Positions 1-11,968 of a DNA stretch of 64,000 nt are shown here, in pieces. The notes under the pieces are model-generated. The model was given only the letters and a program-made list of their open reading frames with translations. It was not told the origin of the DNA and made no database searches. Location: NCBI GenBank assembly GCA_030490835.1, contig CM059971.1:123846564-123910563 (forward strand), in the 5' to 3' direction. The stretch is from Annona cherimola. Its lineage: Eukaryota > Streptophyta > Magnoliopsida > Magnoliales > Annonaceae. Position 1 is the stretch's first letter; every line of letters starts with the position of its first letter. The translations under genes were made by a program, and so were the position numbers.

Positions 1-1636
1 GGATTTTTGATAGGGCTCTTCGAATGTGTGGGGTGGCATCATTCCTCCCGATTTCTGTAGAAGAGTTCACCCGTTGGAATAAAAGGTAAAAATATAAATA
101 CCGGTAAGATGATTATAGAATATTGTTTAGTGTAAGAATGTCTCAGAGAAAGATTGGATCCGAGCTGCTGGACAATCGGAATTCAGGTTGGTTAATGAGT
201 TGTCCACTTGTCCTCCGTGGCTAGCTATCCTACCAGAAATCTCATCCAGGTAATCGCCAAAAGAGGATTACGTGTGCCCCAACGAACCAACAACTTTTGG
301 GAGGGAGTGTAGATTGCTCTGTTTTTCGATTTGAAATGATAGAAAGATAGCGATGCAGTGGATCACGTGCATGGTGATTCACGACTTCAGTTCATGAACC
401 ATGCACCAAAAAAAAGTCACTGACTTGGAGCTACAATTTTTTTAGGTCTTTTACTGGGTCAATGACATGACCTCAAAAACGTACGAGACAGCTATCCATA
501 CGGAAGAGACCCACATGCTACAACCTCCCTTGGGGTGGACTAGGCAAAGGCCCACAAGCAATCCGAATAGCTGAAGGGAATGCAGTATTCTGAGATGGAT
601 TTGCAGAGTGGTCCAACAATTTGATTTACGCCCATTTGTGGGGGGTGACAGTATGGGCTGAGTAAGCATCGACTCTGCAGAGATGAAAGTATAAGAAAGC
701 TAAATTTCAGCACCATGCCAAGCATCAATAACGAGTTGCTTCATCGCTTCATCGCTTCATCGGGCAGCTCAACGCAAGTGGGTGTCGCCCAAAATCATGC
801 AAGCCGTGTGGTCCAAAAATTCGTACCGATGCCTAAATACACACCATTTTTGGACTGTCCAACATGAGGCTGATCCTTAGCTTGCCTTAATGTGCTTCAA
901 TTCGGGGACTACTGTGGTTTCGAATTTCGATTTGCAGATGAAGCTCTGCTCTGTGCCGCTTTTTGTCGAACGCCAGTGGTCCATTCCGAAAGTTGGGCTG
1001 TAGAAGAAGCCTGATATTTCAAGCGATCTCAACCGAACGTTGACAGATTACTTCAACGTGCCAGATGATTTAGGTTCCAAGAAGCTTTTTTTTTTTTAAA
1101 AAAAAAAAAAATTCGTATTCCTTTCTAGACACATTTTATATGATTTGACATGTTAGGTACATAATTATCTTTTTTAAAAAAAATTTATTATCTCCATATT
1201 TTAATCATTGTTGCACCTTTAGATACAACTATCATATATGTTTTATTTTATTCTCTTTTATTCCGAATCGTTATATATATCATATTTTATTATTCTCTCA
1301 TTTAAAAAATTTTACCATAAAAATACCCTTCATTTTTTAAATATTTTTCCAAATGGTCCGATCCTTCAAGATCTAATTGGAATGAAGTAAAACAAAAAAA
1401 TCACTTTTCATCCTACATATTTTGTATATGATTTGATATTTTAACTGCTTAATTATCCTTTTTTATTATTACTTTTATATTCGAATCATTTTTACATATA
1501 TTTTTGAATTTAACTTAATTATTTTATCTTTATTATTTTTATTTTTAATCATTACTTTTATTATATTATATAACTTTTTCAAAATTTTCTAATAATTTTC
1601 TCTAATTTTTTTCCTCAGAGCAAATAGACGTTACGA
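1..1636. other. intergenic, no gene seen
   Basis: Positions 1-1080 have mixed composition without a coding signal; only short, overlapping open frames occur. A small tandem repeat of GCTTCATC (three units) lies at 738-762. From about 1090 the sequence turns very AT-rich, with homopolymer runs and loosely repeated segments (near 1125 and 1415) that look like decayed MITE sequence. Confidence 0.6.
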
Positions 1637-1850
1637 GTTTGTTTAATAATCTTTAAAAAATGAAAAAAAATTAATGAAAAGCTTTTTTAAAACAGAGAGA
1701 GTAATAATGTGATATAATAGTGATAATAATTAGAACTAAAATGAACAAAGCTAAAATAGATAAGGTAATTGTTTGAAAAGATGCTAAAAAATAATTATGA
1801 ATAAGGTAATCGCATAAACGTATGAAAAAGTTGCAAATTTTTTCTTAATT
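1637..1850. mobile_element. Tourist-like MITE, degenerate copy
   Basis: This stretch shares the interior of the commonest small repeat in the window: an A-rich series reading roughly 'atgtgatataatag... taaaatagataag... aattgt.. aaaagatg'. Related copies lie near 6553, 10080, 19514, 26559, 28398, 35800, 40833, 46767, 48625, 60952 and 61736. Ends are blurred and no target-site duplication could be read. The family assignment rests on the intact copy at 60952. Confidence 0.5.
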
Positions 1851-1890
1851 CTTCCTTAATTACATCTTTTTTTTCCCTTTTTCTAGTTTC

Positions 1891-1895
<5 letters not shown>

Positions 1896-1936
<41 letters not shown>
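1896..1936. repeat. poly(A) run, 41 A
   Basis: An uninterrupted run of 41 A separates AT-rich MITE sequence on the left from a GC-richer stretch on the right (1937-2220). No retroposon body or target-site duplication was recognised around it. Confidence 0.9.
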
Positions 1937-1937
<1 letters not shown>

Positions 1938-2634
1938 CGACGGTAGTAACGCTGCCGCTCGTGGCTTTCTCTTGGGTGGTCCTGCCATTCCGTCGTGGTC
2001 TAGTGGCGCGCATCTCATACGGTGCGTGAAGTACGCGCCCGCTCAACCTGCCACACTTCAGCAATCCGAGTCTTGATTTTTTACTCTTTACGTACGGCCG
2101 GCCACTGCAACCCACCTCTGATGTGATCGGAGCCGTCCATTTCTTTGACTGGTTACGCGTGTCGGCAGAAAAAGGCCCCATGGTCCACGGGTGGATAAGC
2201 GTTATCACTCAGTAACTGTGGCAGAACTTAGAACATGAAGCCGAATTTCTCCACGGCTCAGATTGAAAATTTAGTATTAGATTTATGGTTATCCCGTTGG
2301 GATTTCAATTATCGCTTCCAAAAAATTGAAAAAAAAGGGTAAAAAAATTTAATTAATCAAATAATTGGAATTTGTATGATTCAAAGACATTCATCAATTA
2401 TAATTGTAAGAGCAGGTTAGTAATCAATTACATGTTCGCAACGTGGCAAGAAGAAGGATCGAATATGAAAAAAATTCCCTTCTTTAAACATACACGGTAA
2501 TCTTGTTTTATTACAAGATTGAATAGAAACTCATAATAATTAACCTTCGGGTGAATATACCAGTTCTTTTCATTTTCACAATTATTTTTTTGATAAGCTT
2601 CATTTTTACAATTATGGTTGCAAAATGAAATACT
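1937..2634. other. intergenic; GC-richer island then AT-rich
   Basis: Positions 1937-2220 are clearly GC-richer than the surroundings and stay open on the minus strand for about 100 codons, but the reading includes the poly(A) run as a string of Phe and matches nothing known to me. 2220-2634 is AT-rich with no gene. Confidence 0.5.
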
Positions 2635-2642
2635 ACACGGCT

Positions 2643-3206
2643 TAGGGGTGTTAATGATCATGGTTAGCCCGTTAACCCGCTCGTTCAACCCGTTAATAAA
2701 TATGTTTGGGTTGGGATTTTTGAATAAATGGGTTATGATCCGTCAACCCGTTCAACTATTTAATTAAATAAACGGATTAGGGTTGAGGCTTCGCAACCTG
2801 TCAACCCGTCCAACCCGTTTATTTAACCCGTTCAACCCGTATAACTCATTTAATATAATATATTATAGTATATATATAATATTTATAACAGGAATTGGCA
2901 TTAAAGAGATGACTTGAGATTGAAGCTGATGTTTTCAAGCCAAAATAACTTAAATTCAGGTATGTTAGCTTCGAATTATTTAATTTATTTAAATTTACAT
3001 ACTTTATTGAAGATTTTTAACATGAAAATTAGTAACAAACACAACCCGTTAACAACCCGTTAGTCCGTTTATTAAATGGGTTGTAAATGGGTTAGGGTTG
3101 AAGTTTTTTAAATGGGTTAATAAACGGATTAGGATTGAGATATATTAAATAGATTAGGATTAGGATTAGGCTTCAACCCGTTCAACCCGATCCGTCAACA
3201 CCCCTA
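2643..3206. mobile_element. hAT-like MITE, copy 1, with exact 8-bp target duplication
   Basis: The element starts TAGGGGTGTT and ends AACACCCCTA, a 10-bp perfect terminal inverted repeat. It is flanked by an exact 8-bp direct repeat ACACGGCT at 2635-2642 and 3207-3214. Eight-base duplications and TAGGGGTG-type ends are the hallmark of hAT transposons. Inside, both subterminal zones are packed with short AACCCGTT / AACGGGTT words in opposite orientations. There is no coding capacity, so it is non-autonomous. A closely similar copy lies at 11969-12522. Confidence 0.92.
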
Positions 3207-3214
3207 ACACGGCT

Positions 3215-4095
3215 ATATAAAATTGAAATTTTGAGAAACTTGAAGGGGCAAAATCGTAACATAAATTAGTAAGTACGTATTGTACCGTGCTCGAGAGGGC
3301 TACGGACAGGGGTGTAACGTGATTTTTTTTTTTTAATTTTTTTTAATTTTTGAGAAAGGGGTTTATATATCTACCACTTTTACCCTTAATTCCACTTATA
3401 TCCACAAACTTTCAAAAATTAATTCAATATTGACGAATTTTCAACCTAATGCCATGTGTACCCAAGTGGGCAAGTAAGTTTTAAGATCTGATTTTTTAAT
3501 AATATAAAAGTTTCAAAATTCCCATTGCCCCAGTAGCATAATCTCTCAAAATCACTCCCAAAATCCTCATGGCGATGGCGGTCCCATCTTTTACTCCATT
3601 GGCGTCGGTCTCTGGGCAAAGAAGTTATCATGGAAGAAACGACCATGATAGAGCCGGCAAGAGAAGAATGCACAAGGCGGCAAAGTTGGCGATGTCGAAC
3701 TTGATATGGAGGTTGAAGAAGATGAAGGAGTAGATTCAGCGATCAAGAGATTTGATTGTTTGGGGTTTTCGGTTATAGATTTGGCGAGAGCATCATGCAG
3801 TTTGGGAGTTTCCTGTGCTCGATGAACGGGCATTTGATAATTTGTCCAATTTTTAGTTGCCGGTATATCAGCCGTCTCATTAAGCCAGAGCAGTAAAGTT
3901 TTTCAACAACTGCCTTGTCTTATATGTATTATAGCGCTATGGTGATGGGCTGATCGCATTGCTGTGGTCTGATTCTTGACCCTAAGTAATGTCATACAGT
4001 AGTGAAATGTAATAACGCATGTATGTACAGGTCCGAGTAATTAGTGATATAATCCAAAATTAATAGTTTAAAAGTTAGCATAATGCAAAGTAACT
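3215..4095. other. intergenic, no convincing gene
   Basis: AT-rich up to 3530, then a more balanced stretch 3530-3900 with short open frames on both strands, none recognisable. Positions 3300-3350 contain long T runs. Confidence 0.5.
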
Positions 4096-4111
4096 AATAG
4101 TATGCAAAATG

Positions 4112-4323
4112 TTTGCAGTGAATAATGGGAATTTCAAGCTCCAAGTTGTATTGAGGGTTTTCTGTGTTTCATTTTTTGGTTTTTGGTTTTTTGGTTGTTT
4201 CTTTTGGGGTTGGTTCTTCCCTGTTGTTTTCTCCTCCTTGTACAGAGCTGAGGAGGGGGAGGCTGGAGACCTTCCCCCCAGGCCCCAGCCTGGACTTGTA
4301 ATTTCAAAAAAAAGGAAAAAAAA
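4112..4323 (+). mobile_element. short non-LTR retroposon insertion with 16-bp target duplication
   Basis: A 212-bp insertion ends in an A-rich tail and is flanked by an exact 16-bp direct repeat AATAGTATGCAAAATG (4096-4111 and 4324-4339). This is the signature of target-primed reverse transcription. The body holds a T/G-rich zone and then a GC-rich block (4245-4295). I see no pol III promoter boxes, so a 5'-truncated LINE 3' end is more likely than a SINE, but no coding part remains. Confidence 0.85.
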
Positions 4324-4339
4324 AATAGTATGCAAAATG

Positions 4340-5059
4340 ATGTAACAATGATAGTGGAAATAAATAACAACAATAAAATAGATAGGGAGTTGCCACTAAC
4401 TAAAATGGTTGTTAGACCAAATCAAAATACTGAGTGGTTAATCCCATCAAAAGATAATACAAATATTAATGAGTTTATATTTTTATTTATGAGTCCTAAA
4501 AATGTAAACCTAATTTTTTGAAAAAGTGGAATGGAGTGTGGGGTGATTTTGCTAGGAATTAGATCACAATGATTATAGCTTTCGATCAATCACTATATTG
4601 CGGTGATCGAATATCATTGAGTATATTACTGTGATCAACTTCTAAAAGGGGCCATAATATATTTTTAAAAACTTGAAGGGGTATTTTTTAAAAACTTTTC
4701 AAAGAGGGGGTGCGGATCAGAGATGAAACCACTTGAAGTCGTAGTCCACTGTCAATCCATAATTGATGTAAAGAACTAAAAAGACAACGAATTTGAATTA
4801 GGAAATCAACAAATTAAGAGAGAAACTTTATTACTGTAGTCATGCCCTTCAAGTTTCACCCTCTGTTCAACGGTGCTAGAAGTCTGAGAGGAGGGGTAAT
4901 TATAGGATTTGTGAATGAAATTTGCAGCTTAGTCCATCGTGTTTTTTCACTTGGAATGGACCTTGTAAAATCCGAACTGTGATGTTCTTTGTTGCAACTC
5001 TCTTAGTGGTTTTGGAAAATCGCACAGCTGCTCATGGTTTTAAAGGCTAATAAGTACAT
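4340..5059. other. intergenic, no gene seen
   Basis: AT-rich unique-looking sequence without coding signal. Confidence 0.5.
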
Positions 5060-6183
5060 TTATTTATAGTAGTTGATTGCTTGGATAGTATTGATGAATA
5101 TCGATGAGTCAGATTCAATTTCCACCTCCAGAATGTTAAGATCCAACAACCACTGCATACTTACCAGTATTGCTCTGCCTTCTTGTTCAGTTGGGTTTGG
5201 GTTTCCCCTGGATTTCCCCATTTTACATGCCCAAAACAACCCGTTCCAGTCTCTGATAACAGCGCCGATCCCGATTGTTAGTCTCTTTTGGATGTTGCCT
5301 CTTGATTTCTGGTCCCACTTCCTTAGCTCAATCCCGCATGTCTTCAGTTTCTATCTCACCTACTCAAGCTGGGTTAGGCCCCTTGGGGGTGCTTCATGCC
5401 AGATCCTTCTTATAATCTCGGTTACCTCCTTGTATCTCGCCCAGCACATCTCATACCTGAAGGGTTGGTACCTCCTTTTCCTACTTGTTCTTGCATCTAG
5501 CATCAAAACAAGGCAATAATGATCTGACGCAGTAATCGTGCAACGATAAGGTTTTGCATAGAGGAACATGCGTAACCACCCCGTATCACTCCTATCTAGA
5601 CCGTCTTCTATTAGTCCTACCATAACCCTGTCTTCTATTAGTCCATGTTGTCTTTGAGGTCCCTTAAAACCCATACTTTGCAGCCCATAGTCTTCAATCG
5701 CATCTCTGAATTGTTGCATCTGGCCCTCCATTCTCCTTTTGTTACTCGAATACCCAGACACCCCCGTAACCTCATTAAAATCTCCAATTACCACCCATGG
5801 AAGTTCTGACCTATCCTTGAGTCTTATCGGTAGGTTTCAGGATTCATATCTTTTATGAGCTTCAAGCTGCCCACAGAACCTAGTAAGTCTCCACTGCTTT
5901 CCAATCATGTCAGTAACCTCTACATCTATATGTTTCCCCATGATAAGATGTTTACGTCCACTTCTTTCACCCAAAACAGGGCCAGCCCCCCTCTTCTATT
6001 AGAACAATCTACTGATAAACAACCTTCATACTTCGTCCTCCTCTTCAGCCAAATCATTTCCCTTTCCCTTTTTTCGTTTCTAATAGAAAGACCAAAATAG
6101 GATCTTTTTTTTTGATGATATTAAGAAGAACACAAATTGTCCACGAGTTTCCAAGCCTATGGCAATTCCAAGCCACAATGGCA
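5060..6183 (-). pseudogene. LINE ORF2 remnant: endonuclease joined to RNase H, reverse transcriptase missing
   Basis: Read on the minus strand, 6183 down to about 5360 is an L1-type endonuclease. It opens with AWNCHRLGN and continues through a 'GGLALFW' block to a 'WVVIGDFNEV' block (5794-5730) and an 'SDHYCLVL' block near 5520. All are typical of plant LINE endonucleases. It is broken by a frameshift near 5930 and a TGA codon near 5840. Positions 5350-5277 match the linker that normally precedes the polymerase. Directly after it, 5283-5073 reads as an RNase H fold (GIGAVIRD..., then IESDS). The reverse transcriptase that should separate them, several hundred codons, is absent. It is non-functional. 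Plus-strand open frames here are antisense shadows. Confidence 0.85.
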
Positions 6184-6189
6184 ATTTAT

Positions 6190-6552
6190 CTGGGGCAGTG
6201 CTGAGATGATCTCTCAGCTACCACCCATCTCTTCAGTTCATCATTCTCCGTCAGTATTATCTTACTTGTTTTCACTGCTTTCTCCTCCTCCTCTCTTTCC
6301 GCATCATTTTCCTTCTGCCGTTTCCTTTTGGTCATAGCTTCTGCTCCTGCCTCTCCTTTTTCTACCTCCTGCTTCTTACGGTGTGAGCATTTCTCCTTCT
6401 TTTCCTACCTCTTTGTTTTCTTAAACATGCTAGTTGTTGTGGCAATTGGCACCACTGCATGATATCCTTTCATCATACGTCCATGCCTACAAAGCTTTCA
6501 ACGAGTTGTCATGTAAGTGTGCAACTTGTCCAATTTTATGCATCTATTGTCG
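6190..6552. other. intergenic; pyrimidine-rich, possibly the LINE's upstream part
   Basis: C/T-rich on the plus strand, so purine-rich in the LINE orientation. It could be the C-terminus of LINE ORF1, but I cannot read a domain. Confidence 0.3.
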
Positions 6553-6772
6553 TGTGTTTGTTAATCTAATAAAAATATGAAAAAGTTGTTGTGAGAAAAA
6601 AAAAAAATTAAAAAGGAAAAAAATGATGTGATAAATTAAGAATGATAGTTATATGGAAAATGCAAGGACAATTATACGAAAATAATGTATAAAAATTATT
6701 AGAAAGTAAAATAGTAATGTGAAAAAGTGTGTAAAAAAGAGATATATATACATATATATTTCCAAACACATT
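6553..6772. mobile_element. Tourist-like MITE
   Basis: Left end near GTGTTTG, right end TTTCCAAACACAT. The interior is the recurring 'gatgtgataa...gaaaaagtgtgtaaa' series of the family. No clean target duplication was read. Confidence 0.6.
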
Positions 6773-7228
6773 GCATAAAAATCTTGACTTTTCTTATGAT
6801 GTGGAACATCCATTTAAGTTGTCTATGGTCCATTTAGTCAAGGAAAAGTATTTGCCGATGCTGCGCATGCTACTACTTGTCTATGTAAGCCGTCTAGATT
6901 GCCTTATCATGCATGGATATCCTTCGTACCACCAATTTGATTAGTATTGACGGTTGGATTGTATCATCTAATTGTTACCTGATAATGAATGATTTTTCAC
7001 CATGGTTTGGTTCTTTCCATCATCGATTGGTCCGATCAGCTGAGAAGATCAGGACCATTGAATCTACTTGCTACATAATGTTGCTGTGAAAATTTGAAGG
7101 GGGGCTTGGAATATGAGAATCAAGCCCCATGGCTGTAACAATAATAGACAACATGACACCCTTTGCCTACATTTCGCTTTAATCTAGTCCTTCCATATAT
7201 GGTATGCGATATATAATATATATGTGCT
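6773..7228. other. intergenic, no gene seen
   Basis: Mixed-composition sequence without coding signal. Confidence 0.5.
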
Positions 7229-7237
7229 GACATCAAA

Positions 7238-7607
7238 GCCGAATGATCTTTTCAGACCGGTCGGAAATCCGGTGATTTCCGACCGGTCCAAAAATATATT
7301 TTTTTTTATTTTTTTTTAAAAATAATTTTATAAACTTGTTAATCTAGTTATATTTAATTTATAAACCAAGTTTTAACATTTTTGGATATGTCTATATATT
7401 TATTTTGGATTTTTAAATACAGGGGTATTTAAAAATCCAAAATAAATATATAGACATATCCAAAAATGATAAAACTTGGTTTATAAATTAAATATAACTA
7501 GATTAACAAGTTTATAAAATTATTTTCAAAAAAAAAATAAAAAAAATATATTTTTGGACCGGTCGGAAATCACCGGATTTCCGACCGGTCTGAAAAGATC
7601 GGTGCTC
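7238..7607. mobile_element. hairpin (Mutator-type) MITE with exact 9-bp target duplication
   Basis: A 370-bp near-perfect inverted repeat: two arms of about 175 bp around a short loop near 7420. It is flanked by an exact 9-bp direct repeat GACATCAAA (7229-7237 and 7608-7616), the size made by Mutator-like transposases. Near each end lies a separate 34-nt palindrome (7255-7288 and 7557-7590) built on GACCGGTCGGAAATC. The arms contain the block TTAATCTAGTTATATTTAAT, which returns in the hairpin elements at about 15575, 25622, 27058, 28650, 45815 and 46444. There is no coding capacity. Confidence 0.9.
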
Positions 7608-7616
7608 GACATCAAA

Positions 7617-9135
7617 CTATCCCAATAAATCAATCATCTTCAATGGGTCCATGATTATGCTATTGGCCCAATTAGTGGGGTTTTGGCCCACATCATTTTG
7701 GGTCCAAAGCGCAGATATGGAAAGATTATTTAATCGAATATTTTCCAACCACCTGTACAATTCATAGAATAGCCCTCCCTATTACGTACTCTCGTTTTCA
7801 TGCAATTATTTTCAAAATATATCACCATCGTAGGAGTAGCTAGGTCACGTCAATGCATCTTAGCACTGGTGCATGTCAAAATACCTTATCACTTCACAAT
7901 ATTATATAAAAAACAAAAATTATTAGCTTTCAAATTGTATAAGTAATCTATAATTTTAAAAAAATAGTGAAAGCAGGCTACATTATATATGTTTGGCTAG
8001 GGACGTTGAAAAGGAAGGGACTGGAGTAGGGGGTAGCCTCGATTTTAAGATTAATTTCAGGCCGGCAATGATTCTCTGCAGCCTTATTTTTAACTTACTT
8101 TTTTAAAATCCAAACTATGTAATTTGTTTAACACCATTTGTTTGATCACATTACTACAAATTACGTTAACTGAACACTTATATTTTAAAAAATTAGCATC
8201 TTTCGAGAATCAATATATAATTATTAATTTTTTCAAAAATATATAGTATATAAAAATATTCAATACATGTGATGGGCCATGCACATCTTTAGTGTAAAGG
8301 AAACTTGGTTTTTTTTTAGTCAAGCAAATAGTTCTAAATATAACAGGTGGGGTAGATTTAACATCATCGTCATCAAGGTGGGCCACCAGTGAACACATTG
8401 TTAATAAACTCACATTTTATTTTTTATTCTACCGATATTACACTTCTGTATCTTACTCTTTTAATTACACTCTTTTCATCGCGATCATCCAGTTAATTAA
8501 AGAAAGACCCTAAAACGAAAGTTATAAAGGACTTAAGCAGATGCACACGACACGAACGCGAAGACAGACACAACCATCATCTTGTTAAGAGCCTATCATT
8601 GATGGGGAAATTTTGAAACATAAGAGAAAATCTATCCCTATCCATGGATTCCGTGTGAGCTAGCTTTTGTCATCTAAAAATATGTCCTAAACGGAACTTC
8701 AACAAGAAGAATGAGACTAGCTTGGGTTTTTGATGCATGTTCGTTGTTCACCGCCCATTATCTTCAAATTCAGCACTTGCAAATGAAAGGCTAGTAGCTG
8801 GCTCACCTGTACTTGATTGCGGTTTCTCACCCACCATGTTATGTTGTCTGTTTGTGTTTCGACAGGATGCATCATTCCTAAATTTCTTGCCAACCTTGTG
8901 GCCAGCACAGCTTCTAATGGCCAAAAAGTCCTCTGTCAGCCTGCCCGACATTTAATTTGCATTCGTATTAGCTTTGCTCACTAATATTGGAGACTCGAGT
9001 GGGCCTTACCCATGCATTGTAGACGGTTTGGTAGACATCCAGGGCAGCATGCAGGCCACTATCCTTTGGTTTTTTATTTTTTTTTAAAAAATATTTTTGA
9101 AGTCTCCCTCGTCCCTCATTTGTTTATTTTTTGTT
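7617..9135. other. intergenic, no gene seen
   Basis: AT-rich; 8700-8960 is more balanced, with short overlapping open frames on both strands and no recognisable domain. Confidence 0.5.
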
Positions 9136-9310
9136 CATGCAAATCACTTATGTTAGTGATCATCCAATTCTAATTAAAATTATATGGTGATTTCTTGACC
9201 ATGATTCTCCTCCCCCATTTTTTTTTTTATTGTTGTGGTCATGCAAATTAATTATGTTAGTGATCATCCAATTCTACTTAAATTTATATGGTGATTTCGT
9301 CACCATTATT
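9136..9310 (+). repeat. two-copy tandem duplication, period 104 bp
   Basis: The segment beginning CATGCAAAT(C/T)A at 9136 recurs at 9240. Both copies carry 'gttagtgatcatccaattct' and then 'atatggtgatttc'. The copies differ by several substitutions, so the duplication is not recent. Confidence 0.8.
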
Positions 9311-10079
9311 GAGTTGTTTTCTCAAAATTAAATACAAGATGAAACTGGGTTGAGCCTGAGGTGAATCTGATGCACCAGACAGAAACCTGATGTTGGGATT
9401 GTTTCGGTTCATTATCAACCCGACCCACCTAACCTTTTATTTTTCCCTGCCGAAATATATACTTTTTTTTCTATTTACTTTTATTAATAAACCGTATCTG
9501 CAACCATTTGATGTCATATTGGAATTTTTTATCCTGAAAAATCGCTTGCTGTGTCAGGGCGGCCGTTAATGTCAAAGACGCCCAGCATCCATGGCTTTAT
9601 CCAATTTCTGCAGTCAATGCATGGTTCACCTCTTGTTGCCGCTTAATGGTTCACCTTTTGTTGCCACTTTGTCAGCACTTAGACGACTTAAGTGGTAGAT
9701 CTGGGTAAGTTAAGGATGTGTAAAGTGAGAATTTCAGAGTTCAAAATTATATAAAGATATTTTCTCTTATTATTTCTTTTGAAAATTGTCTTTCGTTAGT
9801 TGCTTAATTATCTGAAGTAGACTGCACAATAAAAAAAAATTTGTTGAGCTTCTTAGCATTGGGCCTAGTCATCCCAAACGACATCTTGATTTAGGGTTGT
9901 AAATTATCCAACCATATTATAAATTAGGTTAGATTAATCAAGTTCAAATTCAGACCAATCCTATTTACACTTACATCTAGATCTCACTCCAAACATGTAT
10001 TGGGCGCCAAAAAAGTTAAAACTTCAAACACACGTACAAATGCCCAAGGTGCAAAACCCTCATTTTTTCATAATTACGG
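9311..10079. other. intergenic, no gene seen
   Basis: No coding signal. Confidence 0.5.
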
Positions 10080-10331
10080 GTGTCTTTGGTGATAAACAAA
10101 AAATATAAAGCTAAAACTTTTCAATCTTTATAATTACATTTTTTAATTATTTTTCACATTTTCTCATATAAATATCTTATTTTTCAATTACTTCTACACA
10201 ACTACAATAACCTATCTATTTTAACTTTTTCTTATTCATTGCCATTATTTCTATATATTACATTATTTTTTCCAATTCAAAAGCTTTTATACCAAAAGCT
10301 TTCATTCAAAAATTTTATTGCTTCCCAAACA
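10080..10331. mobile_element. Tourist-like MITE
   Basis: Ends GGTGTCTTTGG and CCCAAACACTTAT, with the shared interior in C/T-rich orientation (TTTTCACATTTTCTCATAT, CTACACAACTAC, TATTTTAACTTT). Confidence 0.75.
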
Positions 10332-11968
10332 CTTATAACATTGATCCTTCTTTTCATATTATATTTAAGCACCCGATCAAGGAAATCGACATGGGAAATT
10401 TACAAGTTAAATGGCCAAACGGTTTAATTAATAATCAATCCGACGGTTCATTAATTACACATTTCAAAGAGTTTTTCAAACCAAAGAACCTAATTATCAT
10501 CTTAGTTTATAAAAGTTCGGATGGGTCACTGAACTAAATCCCTGAAAAAACATTTTAAGGGTCCACTAAAACTTTTATTAGTTAAAATACATAATTCCAA
10601 ATATAATCACCCAAATAAAGTTTCTTAGAGACGGCTACCTAAACTACCTTTTTGCAGGTTGTATAGCTCAAAGCTATTTTTATAGCCAACTTTTACAAAC
10701 ATTATTTTGTAGGCATTTCTTGCGGTCAGATTCATTTACATGAATTCAAATTTATGTTACATGTGGTTAGAAAAAAAGCTACAGTCAACTGAATTTGTTG
10801 CAGTGAAAGCACTCATTGGATTTTGTACTTAAACTTTCTGCCATTAAATCAAGGGGTTCTCTGAAAAATTTTTAACCAATCGTTTCGCTACTTCAATTTT
10901 TGGATATACTATAAAAATATTAAGCTATACTGGAAATAGAAACAATTATCCTTTTTTTATGAAAAGATATACATCCAACAAAAAGAACAAGGAAAGGCTC
11001 CAAATCCCATATGCCCCCCTTAACAAATTTAGGGCACATGCAGGGGGAGTCACCCCTACAAAAAATAATAGACTTTTCATTACAAATTATATCTTTTATA
11101 CAATTAAGAGGATCATTTCTACAAGAAAAGAAATTGACCTTGCATTGTCACCCATTTAGATAGATTATCAACATTAACGAGTCACTTTCACGTTGCACAT
11201 TTTTTTTTATCTCATTTTCTATCAGCCATTCAATTCCCCACAACATAGCCTTTACCTCCATCCATTCGGGTTTTGTATACTTAAAAATTGACCAGCATTT
11301 TGCTTCCATAAAATTGTCTCAAAATAGAAAATCTCATCACATATAGATTTGATTCAAGCCTCCATATTCTTTCTAACACCATCTAAAAATTTTATGTGAA
11401 TAGGAGACATCATGAAATTCATCATGGAAATATGGAATGAATTTCGAAAAAAATATAGTAATAGTATACGAGCAAAGTAAGAATAAAATAGAAATAAACC
11501 ACGTAGTTATATGAAAAGATTTGTGAAAATAATTTAAATATATAGATAAAAAAGGAAAAAGTTAGTATAATTAGATAATTAAACATTTGATTGCTTTTAC
11601 ATTCCGCTTCAACTTATTGCCAAATGCCAAACATCATATGGACGTAACTTGCCGTGCTTATTTCGTCTTCTCAACTTAAATTTCCTCCTACAAACCATCT
11701 CCGCGTGAAGTGTCAACTTCACACATTCTAAGGAGTTATCTGAGCGCCCGCCGCGACCCACCCATGGTGCAGCCATGTTGAATTTTGATGCATTGGCTTT
11801 TTTTTTTTTTTTTTTTTTTAACTTTCTTTTCAAACTTCAGTAGCTAGCCCATTCCAAATCAGGGCCTGCTGCATGCAGATTGAATCTATACTAACATTTT
11901 TCCCTTTTTCTAACAAAACAAAAAGAAATGATATGCAAATTAATCAGATCTGTACATCCACCCCCATG
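10332..11968. other. intergenic, no gene seen
   Basis: AT-rich. A T run lies at about 11800-11819 within a slightly GC-richer patch (11690-11790). Confidence 0.5.

Noticed and set aside
3569..3733. 54-codon plus-strand frame starting MAMAVPSFTPLASVSGQRS, resembling a plastid transit peptide
   Set aside because: It ends after 54 codons without a recognisable mature domain, and the neighbouring frame that continues is interrupted. No homologue could be named, so it may be chance.
5073..5519. 148-codon plus-strand open frame
   Set aside because: It is antisense to the LINE RNase H and endonuclease remnant, which reads clearly on the minus strand.
8717..8955. Overlapping frames on both strands near 8.8 kb, suspected LINE ORF1 fragment
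   Set aside because: Could not identify any LINE domain or zinc knuckle; left unassigned.
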